DNA from: Chara braunii
Taxonomy: Eukaryota > Streptophyta > Charophyceae > Charales > Characeae
Length of the DNA: 23,941 nt
Assembly (NCBI GenBank): GCA_003427395.1
Contig: BFEA01000049.1
Location: 2,716,899-2,740,839, forward strand
Direction of reading: 5' to 3'
Both the position numbers and the translations under genes were made by a program. Shown in pieces: positions 9,639-19,298 of the stretch (the stretch's first letter is position 1; each line of letters starts with the position of its first letter). Below the pieces are notes generated by a model. The model searched no databases. It was not told the origin of the DNA and worked only from the letters and a program-made list of their open reading frames with translations.

Positions 9639-9905
9639 TGTTATGATCCTGGCCAATTTCGAAGTACACATTCATTAGAAAGTACAATGCTGTCCAATTG
9701 GAAAAAGAAATGAATGAACTTGAGAGGAGAGAGAGGGTAGGAAGAAGAAGAAAAAGAAAGAAAGAAGAAGAAAGAAAGAAGAAGAAAGAAAGAAGAAGAA
9801 GATGATGTACACCAGCATAGACCAATGATAATGCTCTTCTTCGCCAACCACTCTCCTCCTCCTTATCTTCTCCCCTCTTATTCAAAGAAGAAGAAGAAGA
9901 ACAAT
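9639..9905 (-). mobile_element. Probable 5' LTR (right limit unknown)
   Basis: Begins next to the primer site with the LTR-type ending GGATCATAACA (minus strand). The segment holds a long GA-rich tract on the plus strand. I could not find the matching TGTTATGATCC start further right, nor a second LTR in the window, so the right boundary is a guess and the element may be truncated there. Confidence 0.35.
9723..9803 (+). repeat. GA/GAA/GAAA purine microsatellite
   Basis: About 80 bp consisting almost only of purines on the plus strand (GAGA, then GAAGAA and GAAAGAAA units), followed by a second GAA run at 9886-9900. Low-complexity sequence without coding value. The open minus-strand frames here are Phe/Leu/Ser repeats produced by it. 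Confidence 0.9.
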
Positions 9906-9948
9906 GTTGAATGGATGATCCAGAATCAATGTCTGATTCCCTCTTCTA

Positions 9949-10376
9949 ATGGAGGCGTCACTTGAGGTCCATCATAGCCATGGTCGCCCCTCCCTCTCTT
10001 CTCTCTCAGAGGCCGAGGCTATGGCGGATTACCAGGGCATTGCCCTGCTGTCCAAAGGACAACACAAAGCAGCTATGGCTGCTCTAGCTCAGGCCGCCAT
10101 GCCTGACTCTGCCTCGAAGCTTCTTGGTGTATCTCTGCCCCAACGAGGCCCTCCTGCTGCAGCGCCCACCGAGGTGTTGAAGATGACAACCACCATAGCC
10201 AGGTAAGTACCTCTGGCGTTCCCCTTCCTAGTCCTGGTCTTCTTTGTCCTTCGTGTCCTTGCTCCTTCCCCAACAGCGGAGCTGATGCTAGCGTTGCTCT
10301 AGCCAGCGCTTCAACCAGTGTGTCGCCAAACATGCACACTGACACACTGGTTGCCTCTTGGGGAGTGACTTCCTAG
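9949..10376 (+). CDS. Putative two-exon small protein, unknown function
   Basis: Exon 1 runs from ATG 9949 (or a better-context ATGGCG at 10021) to 10202 and ends at AG|GTAAGT, a consensus donor. A 74-bp intron ends in a pyrimidine-rich tract and CAACAG at 10276. Exon 2 (10277-10376) joins in phase 2 (AG+C gives Ser) and continues to TAG at 10374. The product would be 117 residues, or 93 from the second ATG. It is Ala/Ser/Leu-rich, with a helical segment (ALLSKGQHKAAMAALAQAA) and a Ser/Thr-rich end (VALASASTSVSP). No signal peptide or membrane helix is evident and no family is recognised. A second donor-like GTAAGTAAGT at 10699 could mark a longer gene or another exon. The in-frame joining supports a real gene, but transcription is unproven and a transposon-borne origin is possible. 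Confidence 0.4.
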
Positions 10377-11026
10377 GCTGCGCGGCCTCCAAGCAACCGG
10401 TACCTCCTCCCTTTCGGAGGGAAACATCATTGCAGACTCTGATATTGCCCGTACAGGCCCTAGACTCAGACTCGTTGGACTGGTACCTGCCTAGACCTAG
10501 CCTACAACTACTGGGCCTCTAAATATGCCAACGTTTTTCTTCTTTTGCTCAACCTCGAGCACCCAGCACATCTATCTCTAACTAGTGTAGTACCGACCTA
10601 CCTGCTACTTGAGTGTATTTCGTTGCTTCAAGTGTCGCAGGCCTCTTTCCCCGCCACTTGAGTTTTTTCCGCCGCTGCAATCCTCAATGTCATGGCCGTA
10701 AGTAAGTACCGGCCCTTCGGGCCCACCGAACGAACAAGTGCCCTTGCGGTTCACACGCTCAAGTCGACAAACACTTAGACAGACATGTAGACCAGCAAGC
10801 GTGCACACACACAGACTTAGAGAAGTTGGTAATAAGTGGGAAACTCGGCAAGGCATTCAGTCCATGAGCAAACCTCATAAATCAGCTATGTGTCTCAATC
10901 TGTGTTTGATCAGGTCATTACATTAGCGTACTCCTGTGAATCGTGTTCTCTTTTTCTCTCTTTGACTTCGTAAGGTTGTTTCTATTGAATGGATATCTGG
11001 TTGAACCATCAACAAAAATGGACAAT
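10377..11026. other. No gene seen
   Basis: 650 bp of mixed sequence with a GGCCCTTCGGGCC palindrome near 10712, TG/CA-rich stretches (10780-10812) and a donor-like GTAAGTAAGT at 10699-10708. Open frames are short and without recognisable protein text. Confidence 0.4.
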
Positions 11027-11440
11027 GCCGAAATTTTTACTGAAACCAAAGAGTTAGTTTTATTTTTCGATATTTTAAAAGTCACGAGCTTTTCTTTTTA
11101 GATTTGGTATAGTAAATATTATTCGAGCACCTTTTCCTAAAGGAAGTGTTGCCGAAATTTTTGGGATTTTCACATCGTTACCAGACGCTACTGCTAAGTA
11201 GCTTAGAATGCGATATAAAGTTGAACTCCGTTAACTCGATAGGCAATGTCTGCCTTGATTTTGTGACACAGGTCATTGCTACCTACGAGTGTTCTTCGAA
11301 GTTTTGAGCTTCATCAACTTCTGCTATCAACCACTTCCTTTAGGGAAGTGTGCTCGAAGAATATTTACTATACCAAATCTAAAAAGAAAAGCTTGTGACT
11401 TTGAGAAAACTAACTCTTTGGTTTCAGTAGAAATTTCGGC
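11027..11440. repeat. Inverted repeat, copy A of a dispersed family
   Basis: The segment 11027-11130 is repeated in reverse complement at 11350-11440, with shared text such as CTGAAACCAAAGAGTTAG and TTTAGATTTGGTATAGTAAA, separated by about 220 bp. The left arm and spacer (11027-11335) also match the reverse complement of 20109-20412. The arms contain a small CTTCC...GGAAG hairpin next to GAAATTTCGGCAGC. It looks like a non-coding mobile repeat in which one part has been duplicated head to head. No open frame explains it. Confidence 0.85.
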
Positions 11441-11572
11441 AGCGCTTCCTTTAGAAAGGAAATCTTCGAGAATTCCCTGTTTCCACACGGGACTCACACG
11501 TCTGAATAGATCCCAACAATAGGTCATACTGAAAAGAAAAAAAAAAACAAAGGAAAGTCGTGGCCTAGTATT

Positions 11573-12103
11573 GTGTCCCGTAGGATACATCTACGCAATA
11601 TGCTCAGAATTTCAGAATCAATCATGAAGAATGAACGTCTTAAGTGGGTATCAATATCCAAAAATTGGAGCAGTGCCCAACTTGCGCTGATGACTGCTTC
11701 ATCCCAACCTACTGAGATTGATACCACAGAGAGAGTGGCTTCCGATAATGCATCGGAGGATGGGAGAGGTAGGCCTTATCGGTGGAGAGACACACAGGGC
11801 ATGGCACTAGAGCTTCTGCAAGGGGAGCCACAGCTCGTGATAGAGCCTGCCACCATGGTGGCGATGCAGGAGCATGAGGGACGTGACCTCACCTCCATGG
11901 GAGTTGAGGAGAGTGATCCTTAGTGTAACCAGGTGGATGCGCGTGGCCCTGATGATGGGAGACGTATGAGAGAGGATACTCTGAGAGACGTCATTTGGCC
12001 ATGGTTTGAGCAGCATCAGTGGGAGCTAGAGCTCAGAGCGGCATCTCGACGACCTCGGGCGAAGGTCTTGGCACGTAGAGATGGTGCCTACGAGGGGCCT
12101 TAG
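11573..12103 (+). pseudogene. Unknown protein frame with one internal stop
   Basis: Open from ATG 11573 to TAG 11921-11923, then open in the same frame to TAG 12101-12103. Both halves look coding: an acidic/Gln middle (GMALELLQGEPQLVIEPATM, EGRDLTSMGVEESDP) and a later block with Trp and charged residues (IWPWFEQHQWELELRAASRR). Together about 175 residues. A single stop, possibly from a CAG or TGG codon, separates them. I recognise no domain. It could be a young pseudogene, part of a transposon protein, or a gene whose true exons differ. Its 3' end lies 18 bp before the 66-bp tandem repeats. Confidence 0.35.
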
Positions 12104-12120
12104 CCTGAGCAGGCATGAGA

Positions 12121-12318
12121 GGTCGCTTTGCTCGTTTGCTTAAGACATTGAAATGGGGCTGGAGATAAGGTCCTCCTGACAGATTCGGTCGCTTTGCTCG
12201 TTTGCTTAAGACATTGAAATGGGGTTGGAGATGAGTTCCTCTTGACTGATCCGGTCGCTTTGCTCGTTTGCTTAAGACATTGAAATGAAGTTGAAGATGA
12301 GGTCCTCCTGACTGATCC
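12121..12318. repeat. Three tandem 66-bp repeats
   Basis: Units are 12121-12186, 12187-12252 and 12253-12318, each 66 bp. The first 36 bases are almost invariant (GGTCGCTTTGCTCGTTTGCT, TAAGACATTGAAATG); the last 30 differ at a handful of sites. Because 66 is a multiple of three, each frame repeats every 22 residues. On the minus strand two frames stay open, one giving 22-residue units with the core HFNVLSKRAKRP. Neighbouring sequence does not show that this is translated. Confidence 0.97.
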
Positions 12319-13010
12319 ATTCGGGGGGAACCTTCCCAACCGCGTCACGCAGGATTGGCAGAATTCACAAGTCCCTTCACAAAAAGGGAAGTGGCGGAGC
12401 CGCTCCAGCCGAGTGCGCCAGCTATACCTCCATCGAGTCCCTACGAGAGGATAAGGTCTCACGAGACACAACTTACCTCCACCCGTGCAAGCTGTCACTA
12501 TCCCTTGGGTGGGAGTATCCCCGCCGAGCTACTGAACCACGCGCTGGCGCACTTTTTCCCAGTCAGGCCCCTTCGGGCGACCGGAAAGCCAACAGGCTGT
12601 CACACAGAATTTGGATTATATTTGCAATGAATAAAATAAATTAAATAAAGCAAATCCCTTCCTGTTGTGTGCGTCCGGCTTCGAGCGAGACCCTTCAATT
12701 GCGGTCTTCGCTGGTCCCCGGTCTTAGGAATCTTTTATTTTGATTCGGAACAACAAAGATCATGCAGGTAATAATCAGGGAGTTTTGGCGTGTCATGCAT
12801 GTATCAATTTTGCAATTTTCTCGTTTTTGAGAACTGTGACAGAATCATCAGAGAAAATGCAGTCATCAGCAGTAACAATGCAACAGCAAGACTGACTAAC
12901 TCGAGCAATGACAAAGTTAAGTGAGGGAAGAATGAGAACTCATAATAATCCGACAGAGCACACATGAAGAGAGCATAGCAAGCACTGACCAAGAGTCCTC
13001 ACTCATCCCT
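12319..13010. other. No gene seen
   Basis: 690 bp. The first half is GC-rich and has several short complementary stretches (for example GGCGGAGCCGCTCC at 12392, and CCCCTTCGGGCGACCGG at 12569). From 12620 it is AT-rich (AATAAAATAAATTAAATAAA). No convincing coding frame or tRNA. Confidence 0.35.
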
Positions 13011-14237
13011 CTAATCCTCACTCTCAACCTCTCGTTTGTCTGTCTGTCTGTTGTGCTTTCGGCCATGTCTCTGTACTCTCTGAGGTTGTGGTCTCTGGAT
13101 GTAGAGCCACCTGAAGCCTGTAAGTTCTGAACTCTTCTGGCCAAGTCTCATGATGTGAAAGTCAACCATGGCACAAAATTCCTCCCATAATGTGGGGAGA
13201 TATGGCCGAGAGAAGACCCCTCGCCTTAAATGCCGAAACTCCGATGGCTCTGGGACTGCCTCGTAGTCGATCACCGCAGGAGAAATGTACCTCTTGGCCA
13301 AATCTATCAGATCACCCCAGTAAGAGTCGTCAGTGAGAGTGAAGGGGACTAGAGGCTTGGGGTAGTCTGTATAGAGCTTCGGCCCAAAGCTGCGTATCAG
13401 TTTGGTGCCATTCTCATCAAGCACCCTTTCTTTCTCCTCCAGGTACTTGACCGCCGAGACCCAAACCGAGTCGAAGTGCTCATGGGTTTCCTTACCCTTC
13501 CTCAAGTAGGCTCTCAGGTCATGGATGGTACCTTCCGCAAACTCGTTGTGAACCACAAAGACTGACAAGTCCCCCTGCCTAAAGCAAACTGCATTGACAT
13601 ATCGATACCGGAAAGCATCCTTGAGAGCTATCTGATTAAGATTGGCCAAAACTGACCTTGCGATTGGAGAGAATTGAACTGTACTCATATGTTGTGATGG
13701 ATACCGGAACCGGTCTCTGGTGTAAAATGAGAAAATAACCTTGTGCTGATTGTTTTCGACTGAAAATCTCAAATGACCTGGACGGATGAGTATTGACTGG
13801 GTGCTGACTGTATGCCAATTGAATGTTTAGCTGATACCTTCGGACACCACGAGTGACTAAGCGTTGCTGGAACGATAGGTCTTGGAGGACTGGCGGAGTC
13901 GGAATGCTGATGAGATAACCAATCATAAGCATTGATCGAAATTGAGAGTTGTTGGTCTCGTTCCCGGGTGAAAGACCCGACTTCTCTATGATCACAGGAG
14001 CCTAGCCCTAGCTTGCTCCAGAGACTCTAGCCACGAGCTAGTACTGTGCAGTTTGCCATCATTACCATAAAAATAAAACACATATTCAATGTATTTCTTT
14101 CCATCTGCCATCACAACAGCAAGTTCTCTCTGAGTCCGTATACGAGATTTCATGTCTCGGCAAACACTCTCCGCCCACCCCTCCTTCTTATCTCTAATAG
14201 AAGTGTACTTCATCACCAGGATGTCCACATCTTTCAT
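13011..14237 (-). CDS. Putative intron-containing gene, unknown function
   Basis: Exon 1 starts at ATG 14235-14237 in a good plant-like context (AAACAATGAAAG) and is open to TGA at 13992, giving about 81 residues (MKDVDILVMKYTSIRDKKEG, then WAESVCRDMKSRIR and KKYIEYVFYFYGNDGKLHS). A second frame, open from about 13815, encodes a soluble globular-looking protein (VENNQHKVIFSFYTRD, RYVNAVCFRQGDLSVFVVHN, PLVPFTLTDDSYWGDLIDLA, LWEEFCAMVDFHIMRLGQK) and ends at 13011. The two probably belong to one gene joined by an intron of about 150-250 bp. A possible donor is ATG|GTAATG near 14065 and possible acceptors lie near 13819 or 13776, but I cannot fix them. Balanced composition, rare low complexity and no stops make this the best candidate for a functional gene here. 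A CCAAT/ATAAATA-like stretch lies about 105 bp upstream. No domain recognised; it may be a lineage-specific or transposon-derived family. Confidence 0.55.
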
Positions 14238-14462
14238 TGTTTTGTTTTGGCTTCGTGACTCAGATTATGATAAGGCGTTTAAAGAAAGGAATAACACAGT
14301 TACCGGTCTCGTCAACTCGGGTGAAGGGGGTAGTATTTATGTATTGGGGAGGTTATTGCGTTTAGCTTGAGGGCCCTTGGAGAGGCCAACCTGAATGCTG
14401 CTGATCAGATCATTAAACAGTAACCATAGAGTAGAAGAGGACTCAAAGGGGAGTTTTTCCTT

Positions 14463-14510
14463 CGGACGACAAAGCACTACCGAGCTTCTCGGGTCAGTGA
14501 CCGTCGTCCG
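14463..14510. other. 48-nt nested hairpin
   Basis: Three stacked stems: CGGACGAC (14463-14470) with GTCGTCCG (14503-14510), CACT (14475-14478) with AGTG (14496-14499), and CCGAG (14480-14484) with CTCGG (14488-14492). The loop is short. 17 base pairs in 48 nt suggest a structured RNA or cruciform element rather than chance. Confidence 0.7.
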
Positions 14511-15893
14511 TTGAGTAGGAATTTTGATGGTAGTAGTTGGCGTTCACTGATCATTTAACCTTGGAATCCCTGATAGAAGAGCGCACGAGAGATCAACTTC
14601 TCAACTGGTCCCCACTCTTATCGATTTTTAGGATTTCTCATATGATAGGTTGGTGCAACTCTGCTTTGCTAGTGCAGTCTCCGAAACATAAAGGCGCACT
14701 CACTGAGCTTACAAACCCTTGTTCCTGTTGTACACTATTTCAGTGTAAGGCTCTCACCGCACCAATTCCCTTCAAAAGATCCGTTTGCTCTGAGAGTCTG
14801 GGAAGTACGAAAAAGGAACTCTTTTCAATTTGACCAGTTATCAGGGCGTATAGTTATAAGTATTTCTGCGGGCACTTCCTCATGGAAGCCCTTAACAGAG
14901 CGGCGACCACCAATTCCCTTCTCGTGCAGGTTGACCATGGCCCCTTTTTCAGAGAACTTGAACAGCCCACTTAGACTCGGCCCGGTGTTAAATGGCCAGC
15001 TGTTGCCCCCATCTCAGTCAGATCGCCTAATGTTCAGATGAGTAATCTCGTTCTTTCAGCAATAGTGTTCATGACGTTTTTTGGTTACGGGACAGACCGA
15101 CCCATAGCCTGCCTCAGCCCAGTTCCAATGGTAATATGCTCATTAGGGTCAGGAGAGGGGTCCAGGGTATGTCAAAAGTCATGTCTTGGTCGTAGATCCT
15201 CATCGATGATATCATACGACTGGTAGGTAGTGTACCATCATCATCGAATGCATTAATTTATTATCAATTAGCGCTCAGACCGTTGGCTATTACTAACTCT
15301 AGTCCCCGTCTAATAAGAACTTAACATTTAAATAAAGTATTTTCCTCAGTTGTCGCCTCCTCCCTCTGCGACTCATCCCTTAACGAAAGCATTCCCGGTC
15401 ACTCGGGGCAGAAGGGTGAAATGACAGTCCTGTCTGCAGACCGAGCACCAGTGGCTTCAGGCGGGCACGGGTAGGTTCACATTATCGCAGCTCGACTGTA
15501 TGCTCATGCGGTCGCCACGCCTTATCATGCAATCATGGTGCCTGCAAACTTGTACAGCCATACGCCCATACGATCGCACAATTCCCCATGGGCTCATGCT
15601 TTCTCAGGATCATACGACTGTACTGACATTTGTCAGTTCGTGTGGTTCCAGATTTGTATGACCATACCCTGGTGATACAATATCCTTTAAACGAGTGGCT
15701 CAGACTTGGCAGCACTCGTGATCTTTGCCTTCTTGACTAAACTTGGGCAAGCGGCTCAAAATGAAAGGCTGATATTTGAGACACACAGGCTGGTTCAGGA
15801 GGGCCAAGTAATCTGACCTTAGTTCGTCTAGCCTTTTGTTCTTGTGTCGTTATTTCTCTTCCCCCCTGTTTTTTTTCTTTTCTTTTTGTTTAA

Positions 15894-15961
15894 TTGTCGT
15901 CAACCACTAATCAGATGGCGTCCTCTATATAGTAGAGACGCGTGACTAGTGGTGACGACAA
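15894..15961. other. 68-nt imperfect inverted repeat
   Basis: TTGTCGTC...CCACTA at the left pairs with TAGTGG...GACGACAA at the right, continuing through GGCGTC...GACGCG and CTCTA...TAGAG to a TATA centre. The arms are about 30 bp with a few mismatches. A pyrimidine-rich tract (15855-15893) lies directly to the left. It could be an RNA hairpin, a small foldback element or an intron domain. Confidence 0.7.
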
Positions 15962-16370
15962 CCAAGACTGGTGAATAACTTAGCAGCCATTGGTTTTCTC
16001 TGAAGAGTTGGAGAGGCTACTCACGATAGGCTCCTACCCAAAGTTTTTCCCGAGTCTCAAATTGACAACCCCCGGCTGCGAAATGAGCCTCCCAGACACA
16101 ATTTGATGGAGGCCACGTTCCATTCACTCGTAACATTCACCCGACTGCTCTCCGAGTCTGCCCGCTAAACATTGGATGATTATAGAATTAAGGCACAAGA
16201 GAGAAAGCAGAGAAAAGTAGCAATGCATTATCCGAACCGTGGAGAACCAGCCGCGCAATCAGCGGGAAATGTAGTTGATAATCAACTTCCCATTTCTTTT
16301 GGGAGACATCCTTAATGAAGGCGAAATTTATCATGTGTGTTTTCAAAAGCCCGTTCCCAATCCCGTGCAA

Positions 16371-17408
16371 ACATCACTGACAACTCTTGTTATCAAACGG
16401 TTACTCACTAACGATCGCTCTCCTCAGGTGGTTCAAACCTTTTGACCGAGCTCGCTTAGCGAGCTAACAATGCCCATCATAGGCCACTAAGCTGACAGTC
16501 AGATAGCTCTCCACAGTTTTGTCCTCCTACCTCATCAAGACTTAACTCGATCACAACCTTACTCCAACTCGTTCACTGATGACCCCGGGGCTTCTGGGTA
16601 CGGCGCCTTTATCTACTCAACGCTTCCATTCTCTCCACCATGCTGGGACGCAGTACATGGCCAATCTCGAAGAAGATGAGCCGCCTCTTCACCGTCGGGA
16701 AGGCTTAGTTTGACAATGATCCACACCCAGCATAGTAAAACCCTGATGAGAATCGAGAATGGCCGCTAAGCTTGGAAGGAGCAGTTGACGTCAACGACAA
16801 TGAGCGAGCGCACCTCCGCATGTCCCCTTCGATCAGCATACCATGCTCACGCTTCCTTCCTTTCTCACGAAGAGTCGTATCAGGGGAGGAGAACGAAGAC
16901 AGCGCCTGCAGGGAGCTACCTTTGGAGTCAGAGTCATTGCCAGGTATTGCCTGTAGACTCCAGTCTCGCAATTCCAGAAAACAGGAGGCCTGGTCGTCCA
17001 AGCCCGTTCATGGACCCGCCAATAAAGAACCCCGCCTTTTGTCTATTCTTGGGATCAGTGACGTTGTCAATAGCCACTTGAGCCAACGAGCCTGCTCGGG
17101 CTAGAGGAGTGAAGAAAACGCAGTATGACACTTGCGCGCAAGACATGCCCGATGTGAGTAGTGCCCACCGCAGCCTATAACTCCTCTCCCTCTCTCCTTC
17201 GCGTATTGGCTGCCACGTTGTCTTATAGATCGCGCATGAAGTGCACAACACGCATGAGACAAATCCTTCTCCGTCCGCCTACTCCAGAAAGCTGAACCCT
17301 CAGGCAAGAACCCGGAGAGCCCAGTACGCATTCTCGCCCTGGTTCATGACAGTGTTCCTAGCTGATCATCCCCGTCAGAGCATCTGGCTCAACCCTCAAT
17401 CATCTGTC
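16371..17408. other. Left part of copy 1 of a long diverged direct repeat
   Basis: No supported gene. Part of it (about 16930-17110) aligns by eye with 21210-21370: both have ...GTAGAC..., CTCGCAAT.C.AGAAA, a GGGA.CAGTGA block and GAGC.AACGAGCCTGCT. The similarity is weaker than in the neighbouring 17560-18860 block and is broken by length differences. Open frames (up to 110 codons) look like chance. Confidence 0.4.
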
Positions 17409-17571
17409 GAGCTCTGTCGACTTAGTTTCTCCCCTGACTTTAGTTGAGCTCCACTCACGACCACTTAGCACCGCCGATCCCTCTCAGAGATCAGTCGACC
17501 AGTGTCGACCCTCAGCCTCCCCTTTCTCTCGTTCTCTCGTTCTCTCAGAGCTCTGTCGACTTAGTTTCTCC
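17409..17571 (+). repeat. 24-bp direct repeats flanking 115 bp
   Basis: The 24-bp string beginning GAGCTCTGTCGACTTAG occurs exactly at 17409-17432 and 17548-17571. The enclosed 115 bp is rich in CTCTC and GTCGAC. It is a local duplication at the edge of the long direct repeat. It is too long for a normal target-site duplication. Confidence 0.95.
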
Positions 17572-18860
17572 ACTTGTGCCCGAGCCTTCAGTGCAGGCGG
17601 ATTACCACTAAGCAGCTTGGCCACTAGCAGTGTCCCGATTCTGAGAGTGGGGGACGTGTCTGGCCCTTTCGCCGAAAGAAAGAACAGCCCATGACCCACC
17701 CCCTTCTCCGCTTTTTCTCTTTATAGGATCGCCACTCGCTATGATCCCCGCGCTCTAAACGAAGACTTCAAGTAACCCCCTTCTTAATCCTTCACTAATA
17801 CTTCCGAGTTACGAAAAGAAATAATAAGATAGAATAAATCCAAATGATTCGAAAGCCGAAACCCAAGAGTCGGAGCAGGTACTGAACCCCCTACCCTACT
17901 GTCGATCACCGATCCTCGTGACGTGACTGCAGGTTGAAAGCATGGTCCCATAACGGGATACCGACGGGCGCACCCTTCTCATCAAAACACGCCGCCAGTC
18001 CACTCCTATTGAGTGTCTGTATCCGATGGCAAGGAGAGTGTATATGACCTTCCACAGGGGGGTGATAGGCCTCCTACCAAAGTGGCCGCGAGTTGCCCCT
18101 CTTTTGGGGTCCCATTGCGTGGCGCTCGGCTGGACAGATCAGCCACAAGTGGCACGCGAAGGGTCGGGCCGGCCTAGGCCACAGACCATGACTGAGCTCA
18201 AAATTTGAACCATTGGCCTTCCCGCGCAATGACAGGCCAAAAAGACCTGAGAAAAAGGTAATAATAACAATAGTAATAATAGTAATAATAATAATGATAA
18301 TATTAATAATCAGAAAAAAGGAACAGGGAGGAAAAGGGGAGAGCACAGCATCAGTATCCCCCGTACCACTAAACCGGCCCTGAAGAAAAATGACGACCCA
18401 GATCAAGCTGCAGGTCTGCCACGCGGCCCCTCCCAATTTTCACATTTCCCTTTTCTTTTTCTTTCTTTATTTCTTCTTTATTCGACTATGACAGGCAGCC
18501 GGTGCATCTAATCCCACAACCTGGCCAAGAGGCCCTCGACGCGCAGTAGGAAAGACCGCGCCGATCCCTCTACTTTCTCGTCCCTGGGCAAGCCCGGTGG
18601 TTACCACGGCCACAGGTCGGTAGTGCTCTGCGGTATAGCAGAGCGTCATGGACCAATGAAAGGCCCTGCTACACACCTACCCCCTTGCTATTGGCAAAGC
18701 CAACCTGACCGATTCCTTCAGCAGAGCTCAATTCGGGTAGGCCTGGTATGTCGCAGGGCCTCCCCCAAGGAGGGAATATGATGCACCGCAAAGGTCCCTG
18801 AGCAGGCGTCTGGCACACAGAGGAGGGTTGGAACTCCGCGCCCTCCGACAGCGTGAAAGC
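17560..18860 (-). repeat. Long diverged direct repeat, copy 1 (putative intron body)
   Basis: About 1.3 kb that matches 22560-23941 in the same orientation, offset near 5.0 kb. Shared landmarks include TTTCTCTTTATAGGATCGCC (17715 and 22694), TGGTCCCATAACGG, TCCGATGGCAAGGAG, TTGCCCCTCTTTTGGGGTCC, a TAA microsatellite, CCACGGCCACAGG and GCGCCCTCCGACA. The text is punctuated by short complementary blocks (CCCCTCTTTTGGGG) as in folded RNA. It has no long conserved reading frame. I place it on the minus strand because copy 2 lies upstream of a group II domain V on that strand. Confidence 0.8.
18259..18310 (+). repeat. Imperfect (TAA)n microsatellite
   Basis: A run of TAA, TAG and TGA triplets sits within copy 1 of the long direct repeat. 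The second copy has a much longer, cleaner TAA run at the same relative place, so the microsatellite predates or re-formed after the duplication. Confidence 0.9.
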
Positions 18861-19298
18861 TTTTACGTGCACGCGGAGGTGGCCCAACTGAGGGCGTTTC
18901 TCGTATTCTGTAGCGTAGGGGGTACGCGAGGTCCACGCCTAGCTCGGACCCGTACTCGAACCGTCACGTTGGGGCGTTGATCTCCCACATGCCATTCATC
19001 GTCAGTCCACTAGGACATCTAACTCAACCACGTGACATGCAATAAAACTAACTCAAACAAACAAAATAAGCCTAGTCCCTTTTTCATACGTCCTGGCCCA
19101 TAACTCGGAAAAGCTAAAGGCGCCTGAGTGAGGCCCGCGCAGAGTCGCATAAAAAGAATGCAACTGCTAAGGGAACCATAATGCGGAGTCATGTGTACTC
19201 ACTGGGCCTGCTGTTATGGCGACGCTTCATGCGTTACCCACATTCGCGTCACCTCTCATGGGTTTCGGGGTTGTATGACACTCAAGTATCGAAAGCGA
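18861..19298. other. No gene seen
   Basis: 440 bp. A tRNA-like box B (GGTTCGAGTAC, minus strand, near 18953-18963) is present but the rest of a cloverleaf does not form. A short open frame starts at 19181 but overlaps the hairpin cluster and has no family. Confidence 0.3.

Larger units (their letters stand above)
14258..16370. other. No gene supported; folded-RNA-like sequence
   Basis: About 2.1 kb in which open frames are at most 98 codons and carry no recognised family. Several strong hairpins are present (listed separately). GCACTTCCTCATGGAAGC near 14870 recalls the CTTCC...GGAAG hairpin of the dispersed repeats at 11.1-11.4 and 20.3-20.6 kb. I suspect decayed organelle-type intron or spacer DNA but cannot name any organelle gene. 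Confidence 0.35.

Noticed and set aside
9607-9885. Minus-strand frames rich in Ser, Phe and Leu
   Set aside because: They arise from the GA/GAA microsatellite and have no independent support.
12121-12318. CRISPR array
   Set aside because: The three units are contiguous tandem copies without unique spacers, and the context is eukaryotic.
15038-15226. Possible mitochondrial gene fragment (FMTFFGYGTDRPIACLSPVP)
   Set aside because: It has a hydrophobic start but I could not match it to any named mitochondrial protein.
16234-16267. A possible degenerate second domain V on the minus strand (ending CCACGGTTCGG)
   Set aside because: Only the 3' strand matches. The 5' strand does not begin GAGC, the helix does not close properly and no good domain VI follows.
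18950-19025. tRNA-like sequence on the minus strand with box B GGTTCGAGTAC
   Set aside because: T-stem and acceptor stem do not pair and no anticodon arm is convincing. At most a tRNA-derived SINE trace.
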